A DNA stretch of 64,000 bases from Gigantopelta aegis (lineage: Eukaryota; Mollusca; Gastropoda; Neomphalida; Peltospiridae), in assembly GCF_016097555.1 (NCBI RefSeq), contig NC_054701.1:66940533-67004532 (forward strand), written 5' to 3'. The notes beneath the pieces were generated by a model that did no database searches, was not told where the DNA came from, and worked only from the letters and a program-made list of their open reading frames with translations. Numbering within the stretch: the first letter of the stretch is position 1; every line of letters begins with the position of its first letter. Below are positions 11,488 through 21,639 of this stretch, one piece after another. The translations under genes were made by a program, and so were the position numbers.

Positions 11488-11523
11488 AATATACTCTAGT
11501 GGTGTCGTTAAAAAAACTTTAAC
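11185..11523 (+). mobile_element. SINE, tail type A, split by a TA microsatellite (copy 1)
   Basis: Degenerate head, shared body (tgtgttatcctgcatgtggg, gcatataaaagacccc) and tail A (ctctagtggtgtcgttaaa). About 55 bp of pure TA (11430-11485) expanded at the tail's gattaatatat. The counterpart is at 13446-13856. Confidence 0.75.
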
Positions 11524-11594
11524 TTTTATTTACGAAAGCTACATATATTAAAGGTACCTTTGACAAGCTATACTTTAACTCAGTATATACTGTA

Positions 11595-11922
11595 GGACGA
11601 GACGTAGCCCAGTGGTAAAGTGTTCGCTTGATGCGCGGTCGGTCTGGGATCGATCCCCGTCGGTGAGCCCATTGGGCTATTTCTCGTTCCAGCCAGTGCA
11701 CCACGACTGGCATATCAAAGGCCGTGGTATGTACTACCCTGTCTGTGTGATGGTGCATATAAAAGATCCCCTGCTGCTAATCGAAAAAGAGTAGCCCATG
11801 AAGTGGCGACAGCGGGTTTCCTCTCTCAATATCTGTGTGGTTCTTAACCATACGTCTGACGCCATATAACCGTAAATAAAATGTGATGAGTGTGTCGTTA
11901 AATAAAACATTTCTTTCTTTTT
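11595..11922 (+). mobile_element. SINE, head type 1, tail type B (copy 1)
   Basis: Nearly complete. A-box-like tagcccagtgg, B-box-like gggatcgatcccc, shared body, cgacagcgggtttcctctct, and tail cgttaaataaaacatttctt. Confidence 0.85.
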
Positions 11923-12291
11923 TAATTGTGGTTGATTTAACCACGATTTGTTTTCAACTACAACACGTTGTCCATTTTTCAGGATGAAATGTAGGCGCAT
12001 GTGCAGGAAGTTTAGCAGTTGGTAGGGGTCTAGACTGTAGCGATCGAAGTTTATAGGGGGTCGAGTCATGCTACTCGGGAGAAAAAAGGAAACCTGCTTC
12101 AGAGGGAGGGGTTTCGACCCTCCCCCCCCCCCACACCTCCGAATTCCTCCCCCTTGCATACGCGCCTGACTTTCTCTATTTCTTCAAGAGTTTTCCTTCT
12201 TCCATAACATTTTAATATTTTTTGTTTTAAGTCCCCCTGACACCAACCCTATGCATTATTTAAAATGGGACTCTCTCTCCGAGAAGGAGTT

Positions 12292-12571
12292 AAAGTTTTG
12301 TCTTGTTTATCACCACCACCACTGATTTATTAATCATCGCCTATTGGATAGCAAACATTTGGTAATTCTGAAATATAGTGTTAGTGAGGAAATCCGCTAC
12401 ATTGTTTTCCATTAGTAGCAATGGATCTTTCATATGCACCAAAGTTTGTTTTGTTTAACGACACCACTAGAGCACATTGATTAATTAATCATCGGCTATT
12501 GTATGTCAGACAATTAGTACTTCTGAAATGTAATCATCAGATGAAACCAGCTACAGTTTCCCATTAACAAC
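12292..12571 (-). mobile_element. Two tail-type-A SINE fragments, minus strand (copy 1)
   Basis: A worn 3' part (12292-12443) abuts a better one (12444-12571) that starts aagtttgttttgtttaacga. The latter is cut at the duplication junction. Confidence 0.75.
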
Positions 12572-12649
12572 AAGGGATCATTTTTTTATTTTTAGAAGGA
12601 ACTATTTCCTAAACCGGACTATATTAAGCTGCTACAACAAGTAACGACA

Positions 12650-12925
12650 AACTGGCCTCGGTGGCGTTGCGGTTAAGCCATCAGACACAAGACTGGTAGG
12701 TACAGGGTTCGCAGTCCGGTACCGGCTCCCACACAGAGCGAGTTTTAACGACTCAATGGGTAGGTGTAAGGCCACTACAATACCCTCTTCTCTCTCACTA
12801 GCCATTAACAATTAACAACTAACCCACTGTCCTGGACAGACAGCTCATATAGCTGAGGTGTGTGCCCAGGACAGCGTGCTTGATTGGGTATAAGCACGAA
12901 AATAAACTGAAATAAAATGAAATGA
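12650..12925 (+). mobile_element. SINE with head type 2 and tail type C (duplication copy 2)
   Basis: Same family as 10507-10795. Here both target duplications survive (aagtaacgaca at 12639-12649 and 12926-12936), which defines the ends of this SINE type. Confidence 0.85.
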
Positions 12926-13445
12926 AAGTAACGACACGACATATGTTGGTGTGTTGCCTTAAAATAAAAATTGGGACTTTGTTTTGGTTCGAGCATAGCT
13001 GCATATTTGACCGACAGTCATTCGAGCCAATGAAATTCTGCTCTACTGTTTGCCACATTTCGCTGTAATATGACTTTGTTCTAGTTATTATGCTACTCGA
13101 TGCTATAAAATACCAACAGAAGCCTAAAGACTCCATCTACGCGAAATATCAAAGGTATGTGTATTTTTATGGCCGATATCCTGGGGCTATGTCCCCGTCT
13201 GATGAACCTTTAACCCAGACAGTGGGATATAGCCAAGTGCTTAAGTACTCACCTAAGGTGTGATGGATCGCTGGATCGATACCCGTTGTGTCATTTCACA
13301 TTCCAACCAGTACTCCAAAGTTCAAAGGCCATCTTGGATTTTTTTTGTGATTTTTAAATAGTATATCATCATGCAAGTTTGTGCCAAATTGCAGGTTAAT
13401 ATCCGGAAAGTGAACGATTGATAGACGTGTCATTATTTACGGAGG

Positions 13446-13749
13446 GGCGGGACGTAGTCCAGTGGTGAAGCCCTCGCTTGATGCGAGGTCGGTCTAGGTT
13501 TGATCACCGTCTGTGGGCCCATTTCTCGTTCTAGTCGGTGTACTGAAGAAGTATTCAATATTATATCGCCCATTAGGTTATTTCTCGTTATAGCCAGTGC
13601 ACCACGACTGGTATATTAAAAGCCGTGGTATGTGTTATCCTGCATGTGGGATGGTGCATATAAAAGACCCCTTGCTACTAATGGGAAAATGTAGCGGGTT
13701 TCCTCTTTAAGACTAAATTACCAAATGTTTGACATCCAATAGCCGATGA

Positions 13750-13815
<66 letters not shown>

Positions 13816-13856
13816 AATATGCTCTAGTGGTGTCGTTAAAAAAACTTTAACTTTTA
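13446..13856 (+). mobile_element. SINE, tail type A, split by a TA microsatellite (copy 2)
   Basis: Keeps the tRNA-like head (gacgtagtccagtggtgaag) that is missing in copy 1. The TA run (13753-13813) sits at the same place as in copy 1. Confidence 0.8.
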
Positions 13857-13908
13857 GTTACGAAAGCTACATATATTAAAGCTATACTCTAACTCAGTAT
13901 ATACTGTA

Positions 13909-14234
13909 GGACGAGACGTAGCCCAATAGTATAGCGCTCGCTCGATGCCAGGTCGGTCTGGGATCGATCCCCGTCGGTGGGCCCATTGGGCTATTTCTCG
14001 TTCCAGCCAGTGCACCACGACTGGCATATCAAAGGCCGTGGTATGTACTACCCTGCCTGTGTGATGGTGCATATAAAAGATCCCCTGCTGCTAATCGAAA
14101 AAGAGTAGCCCATGAAGTGGCGACAGCGGGTTTCCTCTCTCAATATCTGTGTGGTTCTTAACCATACGTCTGACGCCATATAACCGTAAATAAAATGTGT
14201 TGAGTGTGTCGTTAAATAAAACATTTCTTTCTTT
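13909..14234 (+). mobile_element. SINE, head type 1, tail type B (copy 2)
   Basis: Counterpart of 11595-11922 in the second duplication copy, with matching flanks. Confidence 0.85.
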
Positions 14235-14608
14235 TTTAATTATGGTTGGTTGACTGAACCACGATTTGTTTTCAACTACAACACGTTGTCCATTTTTCAG
14301 GATGAAATGTAGGCGCATGTGCAGGAATTTTAGCAGTTGGTAGGGGTCTAGACTGTAGCGATCGAAGTTTATAGGGGGTCGAGTCATGCTACTTGGGAGA
14401 AAAAAGAAAACCTGCTTCAGAGGGAGGGGTTTCGACCCCCCCCCACCACCACCACCACCTCCGAATTCCTCCCCCTTGCATACGCGCCTGACTTCTCTAT
14501 TTCTTCAAGAGTTTTCCTTCTTCCATACCATTTTAATATGTTTTGTTTTAAGTCCCCCTGACGCCAACCCTATGCATTATTTAAAATGGGACTCTCTCTC
14601 CGAGAAAG

Positions 14609-15092
14609 AGTTACAGTTTTGTTTTGTTTATCACCACCACCACTAATTTATTAATCATCGCCTATTGGATAGCAAACATTTGGTAATTCTGAAATATAGT
14701 GTTAGTGAGGAAATCCGCTACATTTTCCCCATTAGTAGCAATGGATCTTTCATATGCACCAAAGTTAAAGTTTGTTTTGTTTAACGACACCACTAGAGCA
14801 CATTGATTAATTAATCATCGGCTATTGTATGTCAGACATTTGGTACTTCTGAAACGTAATCATCAGACGAAACCAGCTACAGTTTCCCATTAACAACAAG
14901 GGATCTTTTATAAGCACTTTCTCACAGACAGGAAACTGGACATATCACGGCTTTTGACCAGTTGTGGTGCACTGTTTGGAACGAGAAAAAAAAAACATCA
15001 TTTGAACAGATCGTCCGATGTGGTTTGATCCTGCGACACAAGCAGCTTACGCAAGCACTAAATATAATTATTAAACCGACTGAGCTAAATCC
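14609..15092 (-). mobile_element. Tail fragment plus near-complete SINE, minus strand (copy 2)
   Basis: 14609-14763 mirrors the worn fragment of copy 1. 14766-15092 continues through body and degenerate head. This shows that the breakpoint at 12571 lies inside this SINE. Confidence 0.75.
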
Positions 15093-15299
15093 ATACATAC
15101 GTGGTAGAATGTAACGCCATCACGGATGTGCAGGAATTTTAGCAGGTGATGGCATCAGGCTGGTCAGTGTACGTGGTTGTTATCGTCGTGGTAGTGACGA
15201 TAAGAGATCGTGGTCCACGGTGTGGTGAACGTGACTGAACCTCAATTGCACCACAGTTCGTCATTGGCATGGTGTCCACTCGCGTACGAGACGGGGCCG

Positions 15300-15321
15300 G
15301 AGGGGGGGGGGGGGGGGGGGC
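15300..15321. repeat. Poly-G tract
   Basis: A pure G run. The flanking 15093-15460 is otherwise unremarkable, and open frames across it are artefacts. Confidence 0.9.
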
Positions 15322-15461
15322 GGTCATCTGCCTTTGTCTTAGTCTTGGAGCAAATTTTCGCATTCCGGCGAAAACCGATGGACACATTCAGGAAAATAGA
15401 GCTGGCCTGAAAACTTTTACAGTTATAATCCATGTGCACATATATATATGATATATACATG

Positions 15462-15462
<1 letters not shown>

Positions 15463-15535
<73 letters not shown>
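15463..15535. repeat. TA microsatellite abutting the Tigger left end
   Basis: Pure TA dinucleotides up to the CAGT terminus. Tigger elements target TA, so the array supplied target sites. Confidence 0.95.
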
Positions 15536-15538
<3 letters not shown>

Positions 15539-17921
15539 TAAAACTCCTCTATTAAGACCACCTGTGGGACTTATGAAAATTGGTCTTATAGTGGGGTGGT
15601 CCTATTACCGAATTACTAACATTTAGAAGGTTTTTAAAATTTTAATTGTGTTGTGTATAAAGTGATAAAAAAAACAACAACAAAAGAAATGTACTACAAA
15701 TATTTATTTGAATTACATAACATATTTGTCAACATGAAATGAACCGTACAATATAACTGAGCACTAAGAAAATTAAAATTAAAAATGTACATGTATATAA
15801 AGTCAATCAGTATGCATGTGTGAACTCTGGATCTTAGTTGAAAAACGCGTCTATTGTTGACTGCTTAGATGAACACTTAACATGAACAGCCCGAGTTTCA
15901 AGTTCCTCTTGTGCTTTCTGCATCAATTCTGGGACACCATCAATCTCTTTTGTCAAACAGAACATACTAATCTCTCTTAGCCACTTAAGCGCATCTTGGT
16001 GGCTGGTAATCAAGCTACGCTCCTCAGTTTTGTCGTCATCGTCGCTGTCATTTACAGATGGTTCCACATTTTCCTCACTTTCCTTTCCATTGATTCTGTG
16101 CACCAGTGTATCCTCCCAGTCTTCTTCTAAATTCTCACAAACGGGCAAATCAAAGTCCATGTTTGAATATTCCTCAACACTCATGGGATCATCTATCTCA
16201 AGTCTACCATTTGCCATGACAACTACCTCACGAAGTTCACTTAGGGGCACATCATCATCGGGATCATCATCTTCATTTGTTGGCGTGGCAGCACTGCGAA
16301 TACCAGCCTTTGCAAAACATCGCTTCACAGTTTCCGTTCTCACATCTTTAACTGCAGCTTTCAACCACTGTACAGCATCCAACACAGAGACACTTTTTGC
16401 AACATCGGCTGAGCTGACATTTTCTTCACTGTCCAGTCGAGCTATTACTGATCTGAGAAGCCGTTTTCTATAACCCATCTTCATAGCCTGGATAATGCCT
16501 TGGTCTAGTGGCTGCAATTTCGACGTTGTATTGTCAGGAAGAAACACGACTTTCACGTTTGTTAATTTTGTACTGGCATGTGAAGTGGCATTATCAAGAA
16601 GAAGTAAAACCTTACGTTTTGATAGTCTCATGCGTTTATCAAAGTCCTTTATCCATTCTGTGAACAGGAATCCTGTCATCCAGGCTTTCTTGTTCGATTT
16701 CCATGTCACTTGAAGACGGGCAACGTTTATGTTCCAAAAACAACGTGGTTTAGCTGCCTTTCCAATCACAAGTGGCTTGTCGAAGTGACCTTCCATATTT
16801 ACACACAAGGCTACAGTTATTCGATCTTTGGATTTTTTGCCACCTTTGCATTCTTCACCCCGTACACGTAATGTTTTGTCGGGTAGAGCCCGATAAAACA
16901 GTCCAGTCTCGTCCATGTTATAAATGTCACAGCGTGATTTACCCTTTTGGGGGGTTCCCATTTCAAACGTTGATATTACCTCTGCCGATATAACGGAAGA
17001 AATACGGCATTCGTAGTGTTTACCGTTTAACTCATTTCGACAGGGTCAAATAAATAAAAAACCACAACTCACTTTGTGGCCTCAGTCATTACACATCTCA
17101 ATAACGGATAACAACACTTCTTTTGTTTCCTAGTGAATTAGTCGGTAAATTTATTCTATTGTGTCCTAATTATCATTAACACATTTTATTAGACTCGGTA
17201 GATTTAGGCTGTATCTTCGAACAACAGGTACATAAGCATTAAACACGTGTCATGCCGACTTCTGACCTGTATCGTTTCTTTCAACATCAAACGTGATTAT
17301 AGCGACTTTCCGCTGGAATGGCTATTGCAATTTGTATAGACAGTTTATTGGTAACAATGCTATTTAATTGACGCGTGGAACGCCTGTTCTCGTAATCCGA
17401 ATGAGTGTCGGCTCTAGAGTTTGATGACTGGCTTGCAGCCAATCAGCGCGTTACATCGCTTCATTAATATTAATCAGTTGACAATGTTTTCCGGAAACTG
17501 AAAGTTGGTTATGTGAACAGATTGCGATGGGCGGTTTTTCAACGACTTAAACGTGTATCTCTCTTTAACAGTTTTAATTCATTTCAAAAGACAGAACATT
17601 GGTGTTTACTTTACTTCCTGTTACCTGTTCCAGTCTCGGCTAAAACAAAGCAAGCATTAAATTTAGATCAGTTATTGTTGAACAGCCTTGGGAATGAACA
17701 AATATGAGATATTGATATCGTAATTTGGTCGCACTGGCGGGGTCGAAATATACGCAAAACCACGATCGGGACTGACTTTACTGGTCGTAATCCGCAATAG
17801 CGGGGTGGTCTGAATACCGGGTAATTTTTACTATTAAATATGAAGGAAATATTCCGGTCTTCTAAAACGTGGTCTGTTTAGTGGGGTGGTCTTAGAATCG
17901 GGGTGGTCGTTAGGTGGGGTT

Positions 17922-17927
<6 letters not shown>
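15536..17927 (-). mobile_element. Tigger/pogo DNA transposon, 2.4 kb
   Basis: Inverted ends: left cagtaaaactcctctattaa followed by gaccacc; right ggtggtcgttaggtggggtt followed by tcacta. Inner copies of the motif gtggggtggt(c) recur at both sides. It is embedded in TA repeats, consistent with TA target duplication. The minus strand codes for a DDE transposase (15834-16961). The 0.9 kb upstream of that frame, where the CENP-B-type DNA-binding half should lie, holds no recognisable one. Confidence 0.85.
15834..16961 (-). CDS. Tigger/pogo transposase, DDE half, ending in a PIP box
   Basis: A cut-and-paste transposase domain related to pogo, Tigger, Jerky and CENP-B. The frame has 375 codons from the first Met and stays open about 30 codons further upstream (CRNELNGKHYECR...). 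The catalytic triad is visible: Asp in IYNMDETGLF, Asp in LLLLDNATSH, and Asp in SKLQPLDQGIIQ. After it comes a region of hydrophobic helices, then an acidic stretch (NEDDDPDDD, NDSDDDD). The last residues QSTIDAFFN match the PCNA-interacting peptide pattern QxxIxxFF. The N-terminal helix-turn-helix domains usual in the family are not found, so the protein is probably incomplete. A promoter is not evident. The start codon is only the first Met in frame. Confidence 0.85.
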   Translation of the reverse strand: MGTPQKGKSRCDIYNMDETGLFYRALPDKTLRVRGEECKGGKKSKDRITVALCVNMEGHFDKPLVIGKAAKPRCFWNINVARLQVTWKSNKKAWMTGFLFTEWIKDFDKRMRLSKRKVLLLLDNATSHASTKLTNVKVVFLPDNTTSKLQPLDQGIIQAMKMGYRKRLLRSVIARLDSEENVSSADVAKSVSVLDAVQWLKAAVKDVRTETVKRCFAKAGIRSAATPTNEDDDPDDDVPLSELREVVVMANGRLEIDDPMSVEEYSNMDFDLPVCENLEEDWEDTLVHRINGKESEENVEPSVNDSDDDDKTEERSLITSHQDALKWLREISMFCLTKEIDGVPELMQKAQEELETRAVHVKCSSKQSTIDAFFN

Positions 17928-17993
<66 letters not shown>

Positions 17994-17996
17994 ATA
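17928..17996. repeat. TA microsatellite between two Tigger-family elements
   Basis: About 70 bp of TA separates the right end of the 2.4 kb Tigger from the left end of its deleted relative. Confidence 0.95.
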
Positions 17997-18778
17997 CAGT
18001 GAAACCCCTCAACACCGGTCCCGTGATTTACGCCACTTTTAGCAGTAAATTGTACCCCTCTAAACCGGAAACCCCTCTAAACTTAACACCGGGCAAACAA
18101 TTCAGTCCCAATGTGTCAATTTAGTGTAAATCGTCCCCATGAAAACCGAATGACCAAACCGCTACCAGTCAATGTGGCGCCAATAATTGTTCCTAATGTC
18201 ACTTCAGCCGGATTACCTGTCTGCGAACACATAATGTGCACATGCTCGTTTTCGCTATTATCAATGTAATCACCGTAGACAAGGTTGGCAACATGTCAAT
18301 AAACACTTAACAAAAGGCCCATCGCCAGCGTAGATATTTAATTTACGCAACCATTGTGTTGGTTACAATAAGCCGAGTTCGGGTTTGGGTTAGATATTTT
18401 AAGTCACGAAGGTGATTTACGGTCTATATATTCCTTCACAAACGTGTAACATGATTTGCTTCAAAGATCGACAAAAATAACAATGAATTTAATTCACTGT
18501 CTACCTATCGTGTGAATTTGTTGCTCTTTTGAAAACATTTATTTAGCAAAATAAAGAGTCAACAAAAGTAACGATGGCTTTGCATGGTCGAACAGTTGTT
18601 GGTAACATTTTATTTTCATATCGAGTTTCAACATGACAAAACGACCAGCTAAACGTCGCCGTGTTGAACTATCACACGATTATAAACTTTAAATAATTGA
18701 AAGTTTCGAAAGTAAACTTAAACTAACGTTAAGATTTTACTTGGTCCCATGGATGTCCGGTTTAGAGGAGATTCACTA
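17997..18778 (+). mobile_element. Tigger-family element with most of its transposase deleted
   Basis: Ends cagtgaaacccctcaacacc and ccggtttagaggagattcac are inverted and lie in TA repeats. At 18633 a frame starts MTKRPAKRRRVELSHDYKL, typical of the basic start and first helix of a pogo/Tigger DNA-binding domain. It soon meets a stop and then the right end. It thus keeps the 5' leader and first codons of an autonomous element and has lost the rest. Confidence 0.75.
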
Positions 18779-18927
18779 TATATATATAGATATATATATA
18801 TTAAAATTTAAAAAATAAATAAATAAAATAAAATAAAAATGCGTAGTGCTTCGTTTGGAACCCAATACATACAGATGTTTGGAAGTAATGCAAATATATA
18901 GAAATGTTGTTATCGAGATTCGGCCAA

Positions 18928-19066
18928 AAGCCGATTATTAATAAATCAAGGGGCTCTAGTGGTGTCGTTAACCAAATCAAACTTTAACTCTAACACTGTC
19001 AGAGTTACCAAATATCTAACATCCAAATTGACGATGATTAATTAATCAATCTGCTATAGTGGTAGA
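18928..19066 (+). mobile_element. Two SINE tail (type A) fragments
   Basis: ccgattattaataaatcaag with ctctagtggtgtcgttaacc (18930-18990), then a second worn tail (19007-19066). The following 19067-19735 has no supported gene; the 89-codon minus frame at 19069-19338 shows no domain. Confidence 0.65.
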
Positions 19067-19739
19067 AACTAACTTTTCTGGTGGCTCCGAAAAGATAAAA
19101 TCCATGGACTGTTAGCGCATTGGGGCACGGTCTCTGTGGATGTGTGGTGGTGGTAATGGTGGGGGTGGGGAGATCGTGGTGACTCCGTGGGATGTTTTCG
19201 GTCTCTAGGTGGGATTTCTGTCGGATGTCTTGTGCGTGGGTTCGGTATCAGCTGTCGACCATCATTATATCGATGAATATCCGGTTTCAAATCATTAATG
19301 TCGTGGATCGGCGAGATAGGACGAATAATATTCGCCATCAGGCCGACTTCCTTCGTATTGTTATAATATCGGCGACAGCTGAAAGCATATAGAATGTTTA
19401 TTGGTTATTTTATTACTAGTATTATTTTACTTTATTTTATTTGTCTTTTACGACTTCGGTAACAGCTCTAATATACTAGTATATAAAAAGTGTGCTGATT
19501 TGGTATTCAACAGCACAATCTGGCTGTTGCTTTAATGTTTAATAGCACGTGAAGAACGTCTTTACGAAATGTCGAATTGTTGCGGGTAAAAATAACTTTT
19601 AATAACTAAGGAAGTGCATTTTATCCTAGGAAAAAAAAAAACATGATAAAAAAAAATAGTGGGGCAATCGACCATCATTTTTAGTTATGTACAGCAGACG
19701 TTTAGTAGTATTTCAGTGATATATATTGTTTTACATTAA

Positions 19740-20111
19740 AGGGACATTCCTGAGATTGCTGCAATTTTTAAGATGTTATCGACTAACAGAGACTTTTTAA
19801 CGATTGTAATTACATAGTAAATATATTTTTCTGCATAAAATATTAGTGGCTGTATATTAAACTTGTTTCTGATAGTTCTAATATTTGTACTAGGTTAAAT
19901 TTCATTTTATTTCCTAATATATATTTATTGAAATTATTGAAGACAAAATCCAGTTTGGGCTTCTTACAAATATTAAGACGACCAGAAACACATCGAATAT
20001 ACAGACACTGATATTCTAAACAAGAAAATATATTTAATATGTAAGTTTAATCGTAGAAATAATTTATTAGTCTGAAACATCTTACAGTGCAGCAAACTCA
20101 GGAATGTCCCT
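19740..20111. mobile_element. TTAA-flanked MITE, copy 2
   Basis: Same family as 6184-6567, with ends agggacattcctgag and ctcaggaatgtccct. TTAA lies outside both ends (19736-19739, 20112-20115). Confidence 0.8.
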
Positions 20112-20138
20112 TTAAGTTTTGAAAATTACGAAACATTT

Positions 20139-20245
20139 CAGGCGCGTGTACAGGAGATGGGTTTCGGGAAGCATGTCTCGACCCCACACTAATCTTCGAT
20201 CAGCAGTCTGGACCCCCTCTGCTAAAATTTCTGTACACGCACCTG
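20139..20245. mobile_element. Compact 107-bp MITE
   Basis: Inverted ends caggcgcgtgtacag and ctgtacacgcacctg. Worn relatives or ends occur near 3940, 12105-12165, 14400-14490, 15125 and 35285. Confidence 0.7.
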
Positions 20246-21178
20246 CATTTTAAAAGTCATCAATGTATAAAGGTGGCAATTTACCATAATAGACATAAAA
20301 ACAGTTTTTCAATGTTCTATGTTGCATACGTTTCTCGCTATTTAACTTACACAAATTAAACCCACAAACACACATTATTCCACAGTATCGCATCCTTAAA
20401 ATAAATCAAAGAAACCATTTCAAAGGTTGTGGTATGTACTATCTTGTCAAACAACGTGGATATGAAAGATCTTAGCTGCTAACTGAAAAGAATAACTGTT
20501 AACTCAGGGCTTCTAGAAAAGGGTAACTGTTAACCCATGGCTTCTAGATTATGGTAGCCCCACTCCCATGGCTAGTGATATTCAATGTTGGGCTAGTAAA
20601 TAACTACTATCACCACGCCCGATGGCTAGTGAAAAAAGGGTCAAATGCTGCATTTAAGTACATTTTGTAAATGTGAATAGCTTGCCCCTTCCTCCCCTCA
20701 AATCTAAGAGTTTTAAGCTCTATCTCCTTTAGGTGACATATCCAATTATTCCAATTATTAAAATTGTATTTAATTAAAGCAGGGCTGGTGAATTTTTAAT
20801 CATGGCTAGTACATTTGTTTTTTAATCATTGAAGTCCTGTTCTAGAAGTCCTGTGTTAATTGTCCTGGACTGAAATCCTTTTCAAAGGTATGCTTTAGGA
20901 ACCAAAATAGCAATACATGTGCAAATGGTGACATACTTAAAATTAAATGGTGTACCAGTATGCCGTTCTATAGTTACTGTATTAATATAGGGTGTATACC
21001 ACCAAATCAAATCCCATAGATAACAATAGTAACATATGTGGCTAAAAATCCTACCTGCAGTGTATCAATCAACATATACACCACGGATATAAATACTACC
21101 ACCCCTCACCCTTAACGTAAATAAGAATAATTGGGGGTAAGGCTGCTAAGTTCAGACATAACGGGTAGCGTTTCACAT
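20236..21178. repeat. Segmental duplication, undisturbed copy
   Basis: About 0.94 kb matching 35280-36093 plus 39464-39608 (and 38129-38937). The similarity includes the hAT-like MITE and unique flanks on both sides. This copy lacks the LINE found in the distant one, so it shows the empty site (caatagtaacat at 21024-21035). Confidence 0.85.
20515..20853. mobile_element. hAT-like MITE
   Basis: Ends cagggcttctaga and tctagaagtcctg with an 8-bp flanking duplication with one mismatch (tgttaact 20507-20514, tgttaatt 20854-20861). CAGGG-type ends and 8-bp duplications suit the hAT superfamily. Relatives are at 35562, 38411 and 61220. Confidence 0.75.
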
Positions 21179-21319
21179 TCCAACCAGTACTCCAAAGTTC
21201 AAAGGCCACCTTGAATTTTTGAGTGATTTTCAAATAGTATATAATCAGGCAAGTTGGTGCCAAATTTCAGGTTAGTATCCGGAAACTGAACGATTGATAG
21301 ACGTGTCATTATTTACGAA

Positions 21320-21555
21320 GGGGTGGGACGTAGTCCGATGGTAGAGTGCTCGCTTGGTGAAAGGTCGGTCTAGTTTGATCACCATCTGTGGGCCCATTGG
21401 GCTGTTTCTCGTTCCAGCCAGTGTACTAAAGACTGGTATACCAAAGACCGTGGTATGTGCTACCATGTATGTGGGATGGTGCATATAAAAGATCCCTTGC
21501 TACTAATGTAAAAATGTAGCGGGTTTCCTCTCAATGAATGTGTCAAAATGGTCAT
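21320..21555 (+). mobile_element. SINE, head type 1, 3'-truncated
   Basis: Head gacgtagtccgatggtagag, worn B box, body, and gtagcgggtttcctctc. It ends before the tail where a hairpin repeat begins. The 150 bp upstream is shared with 13288-13440. Confidence 0.8.
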
Positions 21556-21639
21556 GGCCCGTGCTTATAAAACTTAGTCTAGACTTTAATAAAGTCTTCA
21601 TTAAAATCTAGACTTCAAGGTTTATAAGCACGGGGCCAT
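21554..21639. repeat. Short palindromic element
   Basis: atggcccgtgcttataaaac at the left and the inverted gtttataagcacggggccat at the right, with tctagactt arms inside. A split relative lies at 45052-45352. After it, 21650-22933 has no supported gene. Confidence 0.75.

Larger units (their letters stand above)
10430..12571. repeat. Tandem duplication (older), copy 1
   Basis: Begins in a poly-T run before agaaggaactatttcctaaa and ends inside a minus-strand SINE at gggatc. The same order of SINEs, TA microsatellite and unique sequence recurs at 12572-14909. The copies differ by substitutions, microsatellite length and an extra 0.2 kb in copy 2. Confidence 0.85.
12572..14909. repeat. Tandem duplication (older), copy 2
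   Basis: Starts with the shared T-rich run and agaaggaactatttcctaaa. It ends within the full-length minus-strand SINE that copy 1 holds only in part. Copy 2 has a segment near 13268-13440 that copy 1 lacks; it also matches 21173-21320. Confidence 0.85.

Noticed and set aside
16030-16473. 147-codon plus-strand frame, Ser-rich
   Set aside because: It is antisense to the Tigger transposase coding region.
19069-19338. 89-codon minus frame rich in His and Pro
   Set aside because: No domain; the His/Pro content reflects a ggtggt-type simple tract; no splice or promoter evidence.
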